From Paludibacter sp. (lineage in GTDB: Bacteria; Bacteroidota; Bacteroidia; Bacteroidales; Paludibacteraceae): a stretch of 64,000 nucleotides of DNA. Below are positions 28,025 through 39,884 of this stretch, one piece after another. Every line of letters begins with the position of its first letter. The stretch's first letter is position 1. Under the pieces are notes generated by a model, which was given only the letters and a program-made list of their open reading frames with translations, did not search any database and was not told where the DNA came from. The stretch is from NCBI GenBank assembly GCA_028690665.1, contig JAQVAV010000015.1:26896-90895 (forward strand), written 5' to 3'. Both the position numbers and the translations under genes were made by a program.

Positions 28025-29045
28025 ATCTGGGGTTATAGGTTGCTTTATCCAATATCTTCTGATAATCATTTTCCACCATTAACTGTACCAAAGTGACATC
28101 TTTGTTTTTGTCCATATAATTCCGGACAATCTGCCATCCGACCCAGGTACCGAGCCTTCCGGGAGAATCCTGCGAAACAGGAGAAGTAAACGGGGCATCG
28201 TTCAGATATTTACGAATCAGCATTATATCCGTCGAAAACAAATCATTTCTGTCGAGTATGGTTTCCCAAATATCTTTTTCGTACTTTCGGCACCACTCCC
28301 ACTGCAATTTATCGTACCCTATAATATCATTGGGATGCTGATCAGGCATAAGGACAGAGAGTAAATACATCACTTTGCCACGATACAACATATCGTCCAA
28401 CAGGCGATCTTCCTTTACATCAACCGGAAAATTCTTAAACAACCAGGCCGAAACCACATCTACAGGAATACATTCCGACCTCATATTATAAGTCAGATAT
28501 TTATAGGAAAGTCGGGCATATTCAGGATAATCAGATCCAAGATACAAATCAGTTCCAATTCCAATTAAACTATCATTCAGGATAATAGAGCGATTAAATC
28601 CTGAAACAAAAAAATACACCTGTGGCAATTCCATTTTCGGAAAATACGACTGTAAGTGTGCATAAGCATCGGCAATAGAAAGTTCAATATTGGAAATATC
28701 CTGAAAACGAGCCAGAACATCCTTATTTACGGGAGTAAAAGTCGTATCGGATAAAAAGTTCCGGAACAAAGCAGAAACACGGTCTGTGTCCTTCGGATTT
28801 TCATTCAGTATTTCAGAAATATATACCGGCATAAACTCCGGATATTTTTTATATAAACCAGCCACAGCATTTTTTATATCAGAAGTATCCACAGCAATCA
28901 GATCAACATCAAAACGTTTTATATGAAAATTCTCCTCCTTAGGATTTGTTTCAATAGCAAAACGATTACTCTTTTTGCAGGAAGACAAAAAGCTAAATCC
29001 TAAAACGATGAATAACAACCCAATAATATTTAATTTTGTATTCAT
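28023..29045 (-). CDS. gldB: Gliding motility lipoprotein GldB
   Basis: Lipobox FLSSC; KRFDVDLIAVD, GIGTDLYLGSDYPEY. Confidence 0.85.
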   Translation of the reverse strand: MNTKLNIIGLLFIVLGFSFLSSCKKSNRFAIETNPKEENFHIKRFDVDLIAVDTSDIKNAVAGLYKKYPEFMPVYISEILNENPKDTDRVSALFRNFLSDTTFTPVNKDVLARFQDISNIELSIADAYAHLQSYFPKMELPQVYFFVSGFNRSIILNDSLIGIGTDLYLGSDYPEYARLSYKYLTYNMRSECIPVDVVSAWLFKNFPVDVKEDRLLDDMLYRGKVMYLLSVLMPDQHPNDIIGYDKLQWEWCRKYEKDIWETILDRNDLFSTDIMLIRKYLNDAPFTSPVSQDSPGRLGTWVGWQIVRNYMDKNKDVTLVQLMVENDYQKILDKATYNPR

Positions 29046-29060
29046 AGACCTTAACTAAAC

Positions 29061-29104
29061 AAAAAGCGCAAATTACAAAGTTTGACCCTGTAGATTGCGC
29101 TTTT
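29061..29104 (-). terminator. Terminator between yidC and gldB
   Basis: Inverted repeat AAAAGCGCAA / TTGCGCTTTT. Confidence 0.7.
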
Positions 29105-29125
29105 ATACTTTTATTTAAAATTTAT

Positions 29126-31039
29126 TTACTTTTTGTTACGAAGAGCTTTCTCCTGCTCACGTTGCATTTTTTCAAGACGTTCCATAAAACCACTTTTCTT
29201 CTTCGGAGCCTTGCTGTTACGTTTAGCATGAAGTTGGGCAAGCAATTTCTTTTCATCAACCGTAGCACGGATAATATAAGTCTGAGCAATGGTAATCAAC
29301 GTTGAAATAAAATAGTAGTAACTCAAACCGGACGCATAGCCATTGAACATAAACATGAACATAACCGGCATTAGGTACATCATCCATTTCATCATTCCCG
29401 CACCGGGCTGATCATTAGTAGCACTATTAGTCATATTCAGTTTCGTTGAAATCAAAGTCGCTATAGTCATCAATAAAGTGAACAAGCTTATGTGATTTCC
29501 AAAATATGGCGTAATAAGTGGAATATATGTGTTCCAGCTTACAATAGCATCGTATGACGAAAGGTCACTGGCCCACAGAAAACTCTGCTGACGAAGTTCG
29601 AATGCTGCCGGGAAGAAACTGAACATGGCAAACAAAATCGGCATCTGAAGTAACATAGGCAGACAGCCACTCATTGGACTGACCCCGACTTTATTATAAA
29701 GATCCATGGTTGCCTTTTGGCGCTCGGCTGCTTTTTCTGCCGGAATACGCGCGTGAATTTCGTCTATCTCGGGCTTCAATACACGCATTTTGGCGCTCGA
29801 CATGTAAGATTTATAAGTCAATGGAAACAAAACCAATTTGATAACAATAGTCATCAAAAGAATAATGATCCCAAAACTTGAAATAAACTTACTGAACAAA
29901 TTGAACATCGGGATAATTGCAAAACGGTTAACCCAGCCAAAAATACCCCAACCCAGCGGAATCAAACGACTAAGTAACAACTTATCATCTCCTTTAAGGC
30001 CTTTGTCATAAGCGGAAAGAACTTTGTACTGATTCGGGCCAAAAAACAGTTTAAATCCGGTCGCAAATTTGCCCGTCGGATCAAAACTTACAGAAGTTTG
30101 TGTGCTGAACGATTTGAGATAACCAGAGTTTTCAGCTTCGGAAACACTTTTCAATACAGTACCCGTAAAAGCATCATCGGCAATAAATATACTGCTAAAA
30201 AACTGATCTTTATAGGCAATCCATTTCACTTTATTAGGGACGTCTTTCTGGTCATTTTTAGCCGGATTTAATTTTTCGACATCATCTGCCACATATTTAA
30301 ATTCCAGACCGGAATACCTGTCCTCGAACTTACGGCCTTTTTCCTGTTGACGAATTTTTGACAACCACTGCATTTCAAGAGAGTTGGTTCCCACCGGCAT
30401 AACTGTATTCATTTTAACCGGCTGAATGGCAAAGCTCATCATATAATCATTGGCAGGAAGCGTATATACAAAATCCATATAAGCCTCACCCGTAGTTTTT
30501 AGCCGAAGTGAAAACTGTTGATCTCCGTTTTCAAGAGTTTTTATTCCGGATACCGGCTCAAAATAAAGATTGGCGGTATTTACGACACGATTATTATTCG
30601 TTACCAACGTAAAACCTAATTTACTCTCATTGCCATCAAACAAAATCAACGGTAAAGAATCATGTGTCATGTATTTCTTGAGCAATACAGAGGAAATTCG
30701 TCCACCTTTGTTGCTCAATGTAACTTTTACCAACTTATTTTCAAGGGTATAAGTGGTGTCTTTACCTATGGCATCTACCCCGAATGCTCCGTAAACATCA
30801 TTCAGTTTTGAGACATCTGCACTATCATTCTCATTGATGACAGCCTTTTTGGTTTGAGCCACCGAATCTACTTTTTGTTGAGCAATTGCAGCTTCCTGAC
30901 GGGTCTGCTCAACGAGAGCTATTGAATCATTATACCGTTGCTGTTTGGCAAGTTCTTCCTTGCTCGGTGCATTATATACTGAAAATCCAATTAAAACGAG
31001 TGCAATAAGCACGAATCCGATAATCGTGTTTTTATCCAT
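29126..31039 (-). CDS. yidC: Membrane protein insertase YidC
   Basis: MDKNTIIGFVLIALVLIGFSVYN; FGIIILLMTIVIKLVLFPLTYKSYMSSAKMRVLKPEI; QMPILFAMFSFFP. Confidence 0.96.
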   Translation of the reverse strand: MDKNTIIGFVLIALVLIGFSVYNAPSKEELAKQQRYNDSIALVEQTRQEAAIAQQKVDSVAQTKKAVINENDSADVSKLNDVYGAFGVDAIGKDTTYTLENKLVKVTLSNKGGRISSVLLKKYMTHDSLPLILFDGNESKLGFTLVTNNNRVVNTANLYFEPVSGIKTLENGDQQFSLRLKTTGEAYMDFVYTLPANDYMMSFAIQPVKMNTVMPVGTNSLEMQWLSKIRQQEKGRKFEDRYSGLEFKYVADDVEKLNPAKNDQKDVPNKVKWIAYKDQFFSSIFIADDAFTGTVLKSVSEAENSGYLKSFSTQTSVSFDPTGKFATGFKLFFGPNQYKVLSAYDKGLKGDDKLLLSRLIPLGWGIFGWVNRFAIIPMFNLFSKFISSFGIIILLMTIVIKLVLFPLTYKSYMSSAKMRVLKPEIDEIHARIPAEKAAERQKATMDLYNKVGVSPMSGCLPMLLQMPILFAMFSFFPAAFELRQQSFLWASDLSSYDAIVSWNTYIPLITPYFGNHISLFTLLMTIATLISTKLNMTNSATNDQPGAGMMKWMMYLMPVMFMFMFNGYASGLSYYYFISTLITIAQTYIIRATVDEKKLLAQLHAKRNSKAPKKKSGFMERLEKMQREQEKALRNKK

Positions 31040-31096
31040 TTAAAATACTGTTTTCTGTTTTAAAAATGTGAACCTCCCGGTTTTTTTGTATCAACT

Positions 31097-32716
<1,620 letters not shown>

Positions 32717-32916
32717 TTAAAAATTACTATCTTATTTTTGGCATTTTTAAGTCTACAAATTTCGGAAAAAAAAATGAATAACGAAAACGCCTGTCATAAT
32801 TTAAACTTTTTCTCTTTCCTTTTTTAAGGTTGATCTTCAATAGAGTTGTATAAATGTCAGATTTTCATTTTCAAGGCTTTACTTCTGATCTTTTATAATA
32901 ACGAGGTCATAAAAAA

Positions 32917-32950
32917 TGCGGGGCATGAACCAAAGCTCATTAACCCCGCA
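32917..32950 (-). terminator. Terminator of the universal stress protein gene
   Basis: TGCGGGG / CCCCGCA stem; T-run on the minus strand (plus-strand aaaaaa at 32911). Confidence 0.75.
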
Positions 32951-32980
32951 CCCAAACTCTCTAAAAAAGAATCCCGGCAT

Positions 32981-34075
32981 CTAAACATGTGTAACAAAAA
33001 GCATTGTATCTGAATGTAAAATAAATTTATACGCCAGACCCGGATTAAAAATACGGGAAAGCAATTTTCGTTTTCTGGAATTAAATGCCAATAAATTTAT
33101 ATTTTTCTTCTTCAGGTAATCATCAATAATTTCAGTTTTATCATTTGCTCCTATCAGCGCATAATGAGTTACCAGATTAGGATAGTGCGATGCAAAATAC
33201 GATTTGATACCAGCCAGCATAACTTCGTCCCAAGCCTCATTTTTTTCTGAAGCATGAATAAAAAATATTTCAAGTTCTTTTGAATTACAAATTTCTATTG
33301 TTTTATCAATGGCAATCAAATCTTTCTGATCAAAGTTGGTCATAAACGCTACCCGTTTGATAGCACTGACCGAGTCCAGACTCACTTTCATTGGAATGCC
33401 AAGAACCGGAACAGCAGACATATCCATCACCTCAGCAGTTACACTCCCTATCAAATCATTGGAAACTTTCTTTCCATGGGTGCCCATCACCACTAAATCC
33501 GGACGGTTTTTCTTACAATAATCCAGAATCTGATCTTCCGCAACTCCTTCCTGCAATTCTATCCTGTATTCTAAATCTGGTAATTCACCCGCTTCTATAC
33601 GTCTTTTTATCTCATTTTTAAGATTATCTGCATCTGCATTGGCCTGATTGATAATTCTGCGAAGTAATTCTCCATCACTCAGACTGTACATGCTCACATC
33701 ATTATTGAGCGATATGGTATAAGTAGGACTAAAATATACATGTAGCAGGGTAACTTCAGCTTTAATATTTGCCGCAATATTAAATCCAAAATCAATTACT
33801 TTCTGGCTAAAATCAGCAAAATCCACAGGAATCAAGACATGTTTACCTACCGGTTCATCTTCCGATTCCCAGGCCGACTCCATCTCTTCAACAATTTTCA
33901 GGGCGTTGGGTAAATCAGACTCCTTGATCCTCACCCTTACTCCGACAGCCATTTCGGGGTGTTCAAGATTCAGATTCTGAATAACAGCTTCAATCCCTTT
34001 TTCCTCTAAAACTGTCTTTATCATTTGGGCTCTGTGGTAAGTCCGAATAGCTAATGTTACTAATTTATCTTCCAT
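32981..34075 (-). CDS. DUF2007-like N-terminus fused to tandem universal stress protein domains
   Basis: N-term VTLAIRTYHRAQMIKTVLEEKGIEAVIQNLN; USP motifs ILIPVDFADFSQKVIDFGF, DLVVMGTHGKK...GSVTAEVM. Confidence 0.85.
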   Translation of the reverse strand: MEDKLVTLAIRTYHRAQMIKTVLEEKGIEAVIQNLNLEHPEMAVGVRVRIKESDLPNALKIVEEMESAWESEDEPVGKHVLIPVDFADFSQKVIDFGFNIAANIKAEVTLLHVYFSPTYTISLNNDVSMYSLSDGELLRRIINQANADADNLKNEIKRRIEAGELPDLEYRIELQEGVAEDQILDYCKKNRPDLVVMGTHGKKVSNDLIGSVTAEVMDMSAVPVLGIPMKVSLDSVSAIKRVAFMTNFDQKDLIAIDKTIEICNSKELEIFFIHASEKNEAWDEVMLAGIKSYFASHYPNLVTHYALIGANDKTEIIDDYLKKKNINLLAFNSRKRKLLSRIFNPGLAYKFILHSDTMLFVTHV

Positions 34076-34412
34076 TTTCTGAAAATATTTAATTGGTTTT
34101 ATGCACGTTATAACATAAAATCATGTCCTTTTCGATATTAACACAACTTCGCTGGTAAAGTTAGTGGATAATTTCAAAGGTTATTCTCCGAAAATTATCT
34201 TTTGAAACATTTTTTTAATAACTTTCTCCTAATGCCGGAGTTAAAGCAACAGCACCCATTCAAATTGTACTTCCGGAGTTTTTCTCAAAAAAAATTTCAC
34301 TCTTTTATCACAGACTCATTTCAGACACACCCTCATTACAAAAAAATCACTATTTTTGCGCTAATCGGATTTGACTTAAAACTCCGGCATTAAATAACAA
34401 ATTAAATAACAA

Positions 34413-35753
34413 TTGGAACCTGACATTTTCAACTCTCTTTTCTCCGGAATAACAGTTCACCCTTTCAGTTTGTCTGCTGCTATTTCATTAATTGTTAGCG
34501 GTCTGCTACTTGCACTTTCGGCAACCATATCTGCTTCTGAAGTTTCATTTTTTTCACTTACTCCACAGGATTTGAATGAGCTGGAAGAAAGTGACAAAAA
34601 ACAGGACCGGAAGATATTAAATGCACTTGAAAATCCGCAAAGACTATTGGCAACTATACTGATAGGAAACAACTTTGTGAATGTCACCATCATTATACTT
34701 CTTACTTATTTCACCAATTCTATTCTGAATTTTGATAACGCTCCAATCGTCGGATTTATTTTTCAGACGATTATCATTACGTTTTTGCTCTTATTGTTTG
34801 GCGAAATAATGCCCAAAATATACGCAACTCAATTTGCACGGCGCACATCGGCCAAGACAATAGGCTTCCTGACCGCGCTTGAAAAAGCTTTTTCTCCGAT
34901 TGTAACCTTATTGGTAAAATCAAGTTCCGTGGTAAATACCCGTTTAGCCCGACACACACATAATAATCTATCGAAAGAAGATCTGAGTCAGGCGCTCGAA
35001 CTCACCTCCGACAGCAAAGATGAGGATAAAGAAATACTTGAGGGAATTATAAAATTCGGAAATATTCATGTAATTGACATAATGACATCGAGAGTTGATA
35101 TGGTCGACGTCAATATAAAAACTTCCTATAAACAACTGCTTGAAATCGTTATTCAGTCAGGCTATTCACGAATTCCTGTTTATTCGGCAAATCAGGATAA
35201 CATCAAAGGAGTTTTATACGGAAAAGATCTGCTCCCTCATTTAAACAAACCAGCTAATTTCCGTTGGCAAAGTCTGATACGCCCGGCTTACTTCGTTCCT
35301 GAAACAAAAAAAATAGACGATTTGCTGAATGAATTTCAGGAAAATAAAGTCCATTTGGCCATTGTTGTTGACGAATATGGCGGAACATCCGGACTTGTTA
35401 CTCTTGAAGACATTCTGGAAGAAATTGTCGGAGATATAAGTGATGAGTATGATGAAGAAGAACAACTTTACACAAAAATAGATAATCACACCTTTATATT
35501 CGAGGCCAAAATTCAATTGAACGACTTCTTTAAGATTGAAGAAATTGAAGAATCTGATTTTACAAAGGTTACAGAAGAAGTTGAAACGCTGGCCGGTCTG
35601 ATTCTCGAATTGAAAGGAGAAATTCCCGCTAAAAATGAACGAATCGGCTACGGGAAATACGTTTTCGAAATTATGTCGGTCGACAATCGTCGTATCAAAA
35701 AAGTAAAACTTTACATTAAAGACGATTACCCCAAAAGAGAGGAAGAAGAATAA
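34413..35753 (+). CDS. gldE: Gliding motility-associated protein GldE (CNNM/CorC-type)
   Basis: CNNM transmembrane domain, CBS pair, CorC_HlyC C-terminus; directly upstream of gldD. Confidence 0.88.
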   Translation: MEPDIFNSLFSGITVHPFSLSAAISLIVSGLLLALSATISASEVSFFSLTPQDLNELEESDKKQDRKILNALENPQRLLATILIGNNFVNVTIIILLTYFTNSILNFDNAPIVGFIFQTIIITFLLLLFGEIMPKIYATQFARRTSAKTIGFLTALEKAFSPIVTLLVKSSSVVNTRLARHTHNNLSKEDLSQALELTSDSKDEDKEILEGIIKFGNIHVIDIMTSRVDMVDVNIKTSYKQLLEIVIQSGYSRIPVYSANQDNIKGVLYGKDLLPHLNKPANFRWQSLIRPAYFVPETKKIDDLLNEFQENKVHLAIVVDEYGGTSGLVTLEDILEEIVGDISDEYDEEEQLYTKIDNHTFIFEAKIQLNDFFKIEEIEESDFTKVTEEVETLAGLILELKGEIPAKNERIGYGKYVFEIMSVDNRRIKKVKLYIKDDYPKREEEE

Positions 35754-35775
35754 AAACATCCTTTGCAATTTTGAC

Positions 35776-36348
35776 ATGCTAAAACGACTAACAATCATTA
35801 CATTTATATCCTTTACGCTGATTTCATGCGGGGGAAACTACAGTCCGAAACCTTATGGATACTTCAGAGTAGATATGCCTGCTCATAAATACCGCATAGC
35901 AGACACATTAAACCTTCCGTATAAATTCGAATTATCAGATTATGCGGAGATTGTATCGCGTGAAGAACCGGGAGAAAATTACTGGATTGACATCAATTAC
36001 CCGGGGCTCAATTGCAGTGTGTACTGTAGCTATAAGCATGTGAAAGGCAATCTCAGGGAATTATCAGAAGATGCTCATCGGTATGTGTACAAGCATGCGG
36101 TAAAAGCAGATGCTATCAATGAGAAATTGTTCGAAAATCCGAAAAAAAAAGTATACGGGATCCTCTATGATCTCAAGGGGAACACAGCATCGTCGCTGCA
36201 ATTTGTATTAACTGACAGCACACGACATTTTTTCCGTGGCGCCCTGTACTTCAATAATGTTCCTAACAAAGATTCAATTGCCCCAATGGCCAATTACATT
36301 CGTGAAGATATGATTCGTCTGATAGAAAGTTTCGAATGGAAAAAATGA
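35776..36348 (+). CDS. gldD: Gliding motility lipoprotein GldD
   Basis: Lipobox TLISCGG; YSPKPYGYFRVDMPAHKY; syntenic with gldE. Confidence 0.9.
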   Translation: MLKRLTIITFISFTLISCGGNYSPKPYGYFRVDMPAHKYRIADTLNLPYKFELSDYAEIVSREEPGENYWIDINYPGLNCSVYCSYKHVKGNLRELSEDAHRYVYKHAVKADAINEKLFENPKKKVYGILYDLKGNTASSLQFVLTDSTRHFFRGALYFNNVPNKDSIAPMANYIREDMIRLIESFEWKK

Positions 36349-36974
36349 TATACCAACATTTCATATCATCTGAAAACAATGCCAAAATTCTGATTTGGAA
36401 AATTACAGAAACCGAGGAAGAACTGATAACATCGTTAGCCAATTTTAAAAAATACGAACCTGAGTTTATCGTATTAAAGAACTCCAAACGAAAACTTGAA
36501 TTTTTGGCCTCACGAATAGCATTAAACTATCTTGCCGGGCAAACAGTATATATAGCTTACGACACATCGGGGAAACCATTTCTGTTGAATGAAAAACTCC
36601 ACATAAGTATTTCCCATAGCAGACAATGGGTCGCGGTCATGTTAGCCGGAACAAATTGTGGAATTGATATTGAATGTCCGACAGATAAAATTCTGAAAGT
36701 ATATAAACGGTTTTTAAACGATCAGGAACAAAAAGATTTATTTCAGAATACGGGCGACATTGTCAAGTTACAATTAGCCTGGTCGGCCAAGGAAGCGCTA
36801 TATAAAATCATTGGCGAAAAAGCCGTCGATTTCTCGGGTCAATTGCAAATTGCACCCTTTGAAGCTCAACAAGAAGGCCGGATTGAAGCAGTTCATTTAC
36901 CAGCCAACAAAATGTATGAGCTTGCGTATAAAGCAACTCCGGGTTTCAACCTTGTTTATTGTACAACAGATTAA
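36336..36974 (+). CDS. 4'-phosphopantetheinyl transferase superfamily protein
   Basis: LHISISHSRQWVAVMLAGTNCGIDIE ... LAWSAKEALYKIIG. Confidence 0.88.
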   Translation: MEKMIYQHFISSENNAKILIWKITETEEELITSLANFKKYEPEFIVLKNSKRKLEFLASRIALNYLAGQTVYIAYDTSGKPFLLNEKLHISISHSRQWVAVMLAGTNCGIDIECPTDKILKVYKRFLNDQEQKDLFQNTGDIVKLQLAWSAKEALYKIIGEKAVDFSGQLQIAPFEAQQEGRIEAVHLPANKMYELAYKATPGFNLVYCTTD

Positions 36975-36987
36975 ATTTTCAAAAAAA

Positions 36988-37740
36988 ATGAAAAACATTA
37001 TACTAAATACAATCAAAGAAAATGCTGCCCAAAAGAAAAAAATGCTGGCAGTCCTGTTAGATCCGGAAAATTGTGCCAATGCTTTTCTGGAAAATGTCTG
37101 CGATATTTTCACAAACTATGCGCCTGATTTTATTTTTGTCGGAGGAAGCCATACAACTTCGAATATCGACAAATTAATTGACCGGATTAAATCGGTAACA
37201 AAAACACCGGTAGTGTTATTTCCGGGCAATGTAACCCAATTTTCAGATAAAGCAGATGCGATCCTTTTCTTATCTCTTCTATCCGGCAGAAACCCGGAAT
37301 ATCTTATCGGACAACATATCTATTCTTCTTTATTTATAAAAAATTCAGGCATTGAGGTCATTCCCACAGCTTATCTTTTAATTGACGGAGGCAGAATAAG
37401 CTCAGTGGAATATATAAGCAATACCCGGCCTATTCCTTACGAAAAAGATTCAATTGCGCTTTCAACTGCCGTAGCAGGTGAGCTACTCGGCATGCAGTTA
37501 GTTTATCTTGAAGCCGGCAGCGGAGCCAAACAACCTGTATCTGAAAAAATGATCGATACGGTCATGAAAGGAATAGATGTTCCTCTGATTGTTGGCGGAG
37601 GAATAAAAAACACCGACGAACTGTTGACGGCTTACAACGCAGGTGCCGATCTGGTAGTTGTAGGCAATATATTTGAAAAAGAACCTCAAAAAATCAGGGA
37701 ATTTATCGAACAGGTTCAGAAACTCAACGGGGTTCTTTAA
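36988..37740 (+). CDS. Geranylgeranylglyceryl/heptaprenylglyceryl phosphate synthase family (PcrB-like)
   Basis: MLAVLLDPENC, FIFVGGSHTT, VVLFPGNVTQFS, VYLEAGSGAKQPV, PLIVGGGIKN, GADLVVVGNIFE; start assigned at ATG 36988. Confidence 0.9.
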   Translation: MKNIILNTIKENAAQKKKMLAVLLDPENCANAFLENVCDIFTNYAPDFIFVGGSHTTSNIDKLIDRIKSVTKTPVVLFPGNVTQFSDKADAILFLSLLSGRNPEYLIGQHIYSSLFIKNSGIEVIPTAYLLIDGGRISSVEYISNTRPIPYEKDSIALSTAVAGELLGMQLVYLEAGSGAKQPVSEKMIDTVMKGIDVPLIVGGGIKNTDELLTAYNAGADLVVVGNIFEKEPQKIREFIEQVQKLNGVL

Positions 37741-37773
37741 AGAAACATTTTTAATAAAAATTTATTGTATTAT

Positions 37774-38175
37774 ATGGAATACTTGGGTTCTTGTTTATGC
37801 AAAGGAGTTAAATTTAAAATTATTGGTAACTTTGAAAGTTTTTATTTATGTCATTGTAGATATTGCAGGAAAGATACCGGATCTGCCCATGCGGCAAATT
37901 TATTTTCGACAACAGCGAAACTTGAATGGATAAAAAGAGAAACAGAGATTAGAATTTTTCAACCATCTAAAAGTAATCATATTAAAGCATTCTGTACAAA
38001 ATGTGGATCTGCATTACCTAATTTGCAAATGAAAGGTAAACTCTTAGTAGTTCCTGCTGGATGTTTAGATACTAAATTAGAAAAAAGACCTGATGCACAT
38101 ATTTTTATTTCAAATAAGGCAAGTTGGGATGAATCTCTGGAAAAGATAAATAAATATGAACGTTTTCCTGAGTAA
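37774..38175 (+). CDS. GFA family protein
   Basis: GSCLCKGVKFKI, CHCRYCRKDTGSAHAA, FCTKCGSALP zinc-ligand cysteines. Confidence 0.9.
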   Translation: MEYLGSCLCKGVKFKIIGNFESFYLCHCRYCRKDTGSAHAANLFSTTAKLEWIKRETEIRIFQPSKSNHIKAFCTKCGSALPNLQMKGKLLVVPAGCLDTKLEKRPDAHIFISNKASWDESLEKINKYERFPE

Positions 38176-38394
38176 ATCAAAGGACTTAACAATAAAAAAT
38201 AACATCAAAGAGGGATAGACATAATTTCCGAAAACAGATTGTCAAATAGGAATTTAGTTCAAATTGACATCATTGGGATCGTTACATGCAGCCAAGAAAA
38301 AACTATCATAAAAAATCAATTGAAATTTTTATGAAAATAAAAACCACATATAATCTAATTGGTCTTTTATTCTAACTTCCAAAATCATTTAAGA

Positions 38395-39852
38395 ATGAAA
38401 TCAGCTTTTATATTATTTCTATGTATATCATCTTGTTTGCCAATGGCTCATGCAGCCAGCTCTGACACCCTACCTGTAACAGACAGCGTAAAAAACAAGT
38501 TGACTCTGCAACAAAAAAAAGATCAGCCCCGCCTGATACTAAATTTAGAACTGATTGATTTTCCTTATCAAACAGATGCATCTAAAACCGTTGATAACGG
38601 GAATGTATCTTTGTCCAGTTTTTTAAAAGGTTATGCAAATCCAAGTATGCATCAATCACTTCAACTAACAACCAGCTTATATTCAGGAGTGCATTATTGT
38701 ATTGATAAATTGTTTAGAAAAGATGCATACGCCGATTGGAGTGGAGGTAAGCGTCTTTTACACACAATAACATTATTGGCAAGTGACTACATATTGATAA
38801 CGGCGCCCGGGTTTGATGGTTGGTTGCATGAAGAGTTCCATCGCTCTGTCCTGACTCGTTTCGGAGTTAATAGTTATGATGAAATGAATAAATTTCCTAT
38901 TGGTGTCGAAACGGTAAGTGTGAGTCATATTACAGATGAAGACCTCATAAGATTTAAGCAACAAAGTCCTTCTGATTTTATTCGTATGCATGTTGCCGGT
39001 ATCGAAGGAGAATATTTGCTTGCCGAAAAAATGCAAAAAAATAATTTTTTCTACAATCAGAATGCATCCCATGAGATTGCATTTATGCTGAACATATTAA
39101 ATGCAATTGCATACGTGAATATATCGGCAAACTCGCTCCGTGCCGATGAAATGACAGATCAAATGAACGCGAAAGAAACTACAATATCGTCGAGAGACTT
39201 TACGGGACTGGATTTTACGGGTTGGACGTATGACTTATTCAGACCGAATGAACCATATACTTCACGTGGAGTTCATCCCAGTGGTTTGGGGATAAACCGT
39301 TATATTAAAGTCAGTGATTTGACCAATACTGAACTCAATTATTTAAAGAAACAAGGCAATTTACAATGGCTAAATTTGTTATCACCAATGATTTATGGCA
39401 TTAAAGACATAAAACTAAATGAGAATGGGGTATATGCAAATTTTGCAATTCGAAATTATCTTACTTCATTCGGAAACGACATATCTGCCAATATTCTTCT
39501 CAGAAACAAAAGTTATAATTATGCTTTCACTTTACATAACTATAATAATTACAACCATTATTTTCCTGCCATAGAAATGGAATTAGTTGATTACATTCAA
39601 CCAATTAGTCAACAATTACTATATATTACCCCTCGAATACTTGCTGGTTTACAACCCTTTGAACAAAATTTTACTACCAGTAAATCATCTTTTCTGGGTT
39701 TACTGGAATGTAAATTAGAATACAAAACGCACTTAAACCTGAATCCTTATATTGAACTATCATCGAAAACAAATGGTTGGATTGCCGGGAATGAATTTCT
39801 GAACAGCAATCTAAGTATAAGAATAGGGGCAAGTATGAGAATTTATAAATAA
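38395..39852 (+). CDS. Hypothetical exported protein, predicted beta-barrel C-terminus, internal HEEFH motif
   Basis: Signal peptide MKSAFILFLCISSCLPMAHA; DGWLHEEFHRSVLTRFG; alternating beta-strand-like C-terminus. Confidence 0.7.
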   Translation: MKSAFILFLCISSCLPMAHAASSDTLPVTDSVKNKLTLQQKKDQPRLILNLELIDFPYQTDASKTVDNGNVSLSSFLKGYANPSMHQSLQLTTSLYSGVHYCIDKLFRKDAYADWSGGKRLLHTITLLASDYILITAPGFDGWLHEEFHRSVLTRFGVNSYDEMNKFPIGVETVSVSHITDEDLIRFKQQSPSDFIRMHVAGIEGEYLLAEKMQKNNFFYNQNASHEIAFMLNILNAIAYVNISANSLRADEMTDQMNAKETTISSRDFTGLDFTGWTYDLFRPNEPYTSRGVHPSGLGINRYIKVSDLTNTELNYLKKQGNLQWLNLLSPMIYGIKDIKLNENGVYANFAIRNYLTSFGNDISANILLRNKSYNYAFTLHNYNNYNHYFPAIEMELVDYIQPISQQLLYITPRILAGLQPFEQNFTTSKSSFLGLLECKLEYKTHLNLNPYIELSSKTNGWIAGNEFLNSNLSIRIGASMRIYK

Positions 39853-39884
39853 CGCAATCTCTTAAATTTATTATAGCAGTTATT

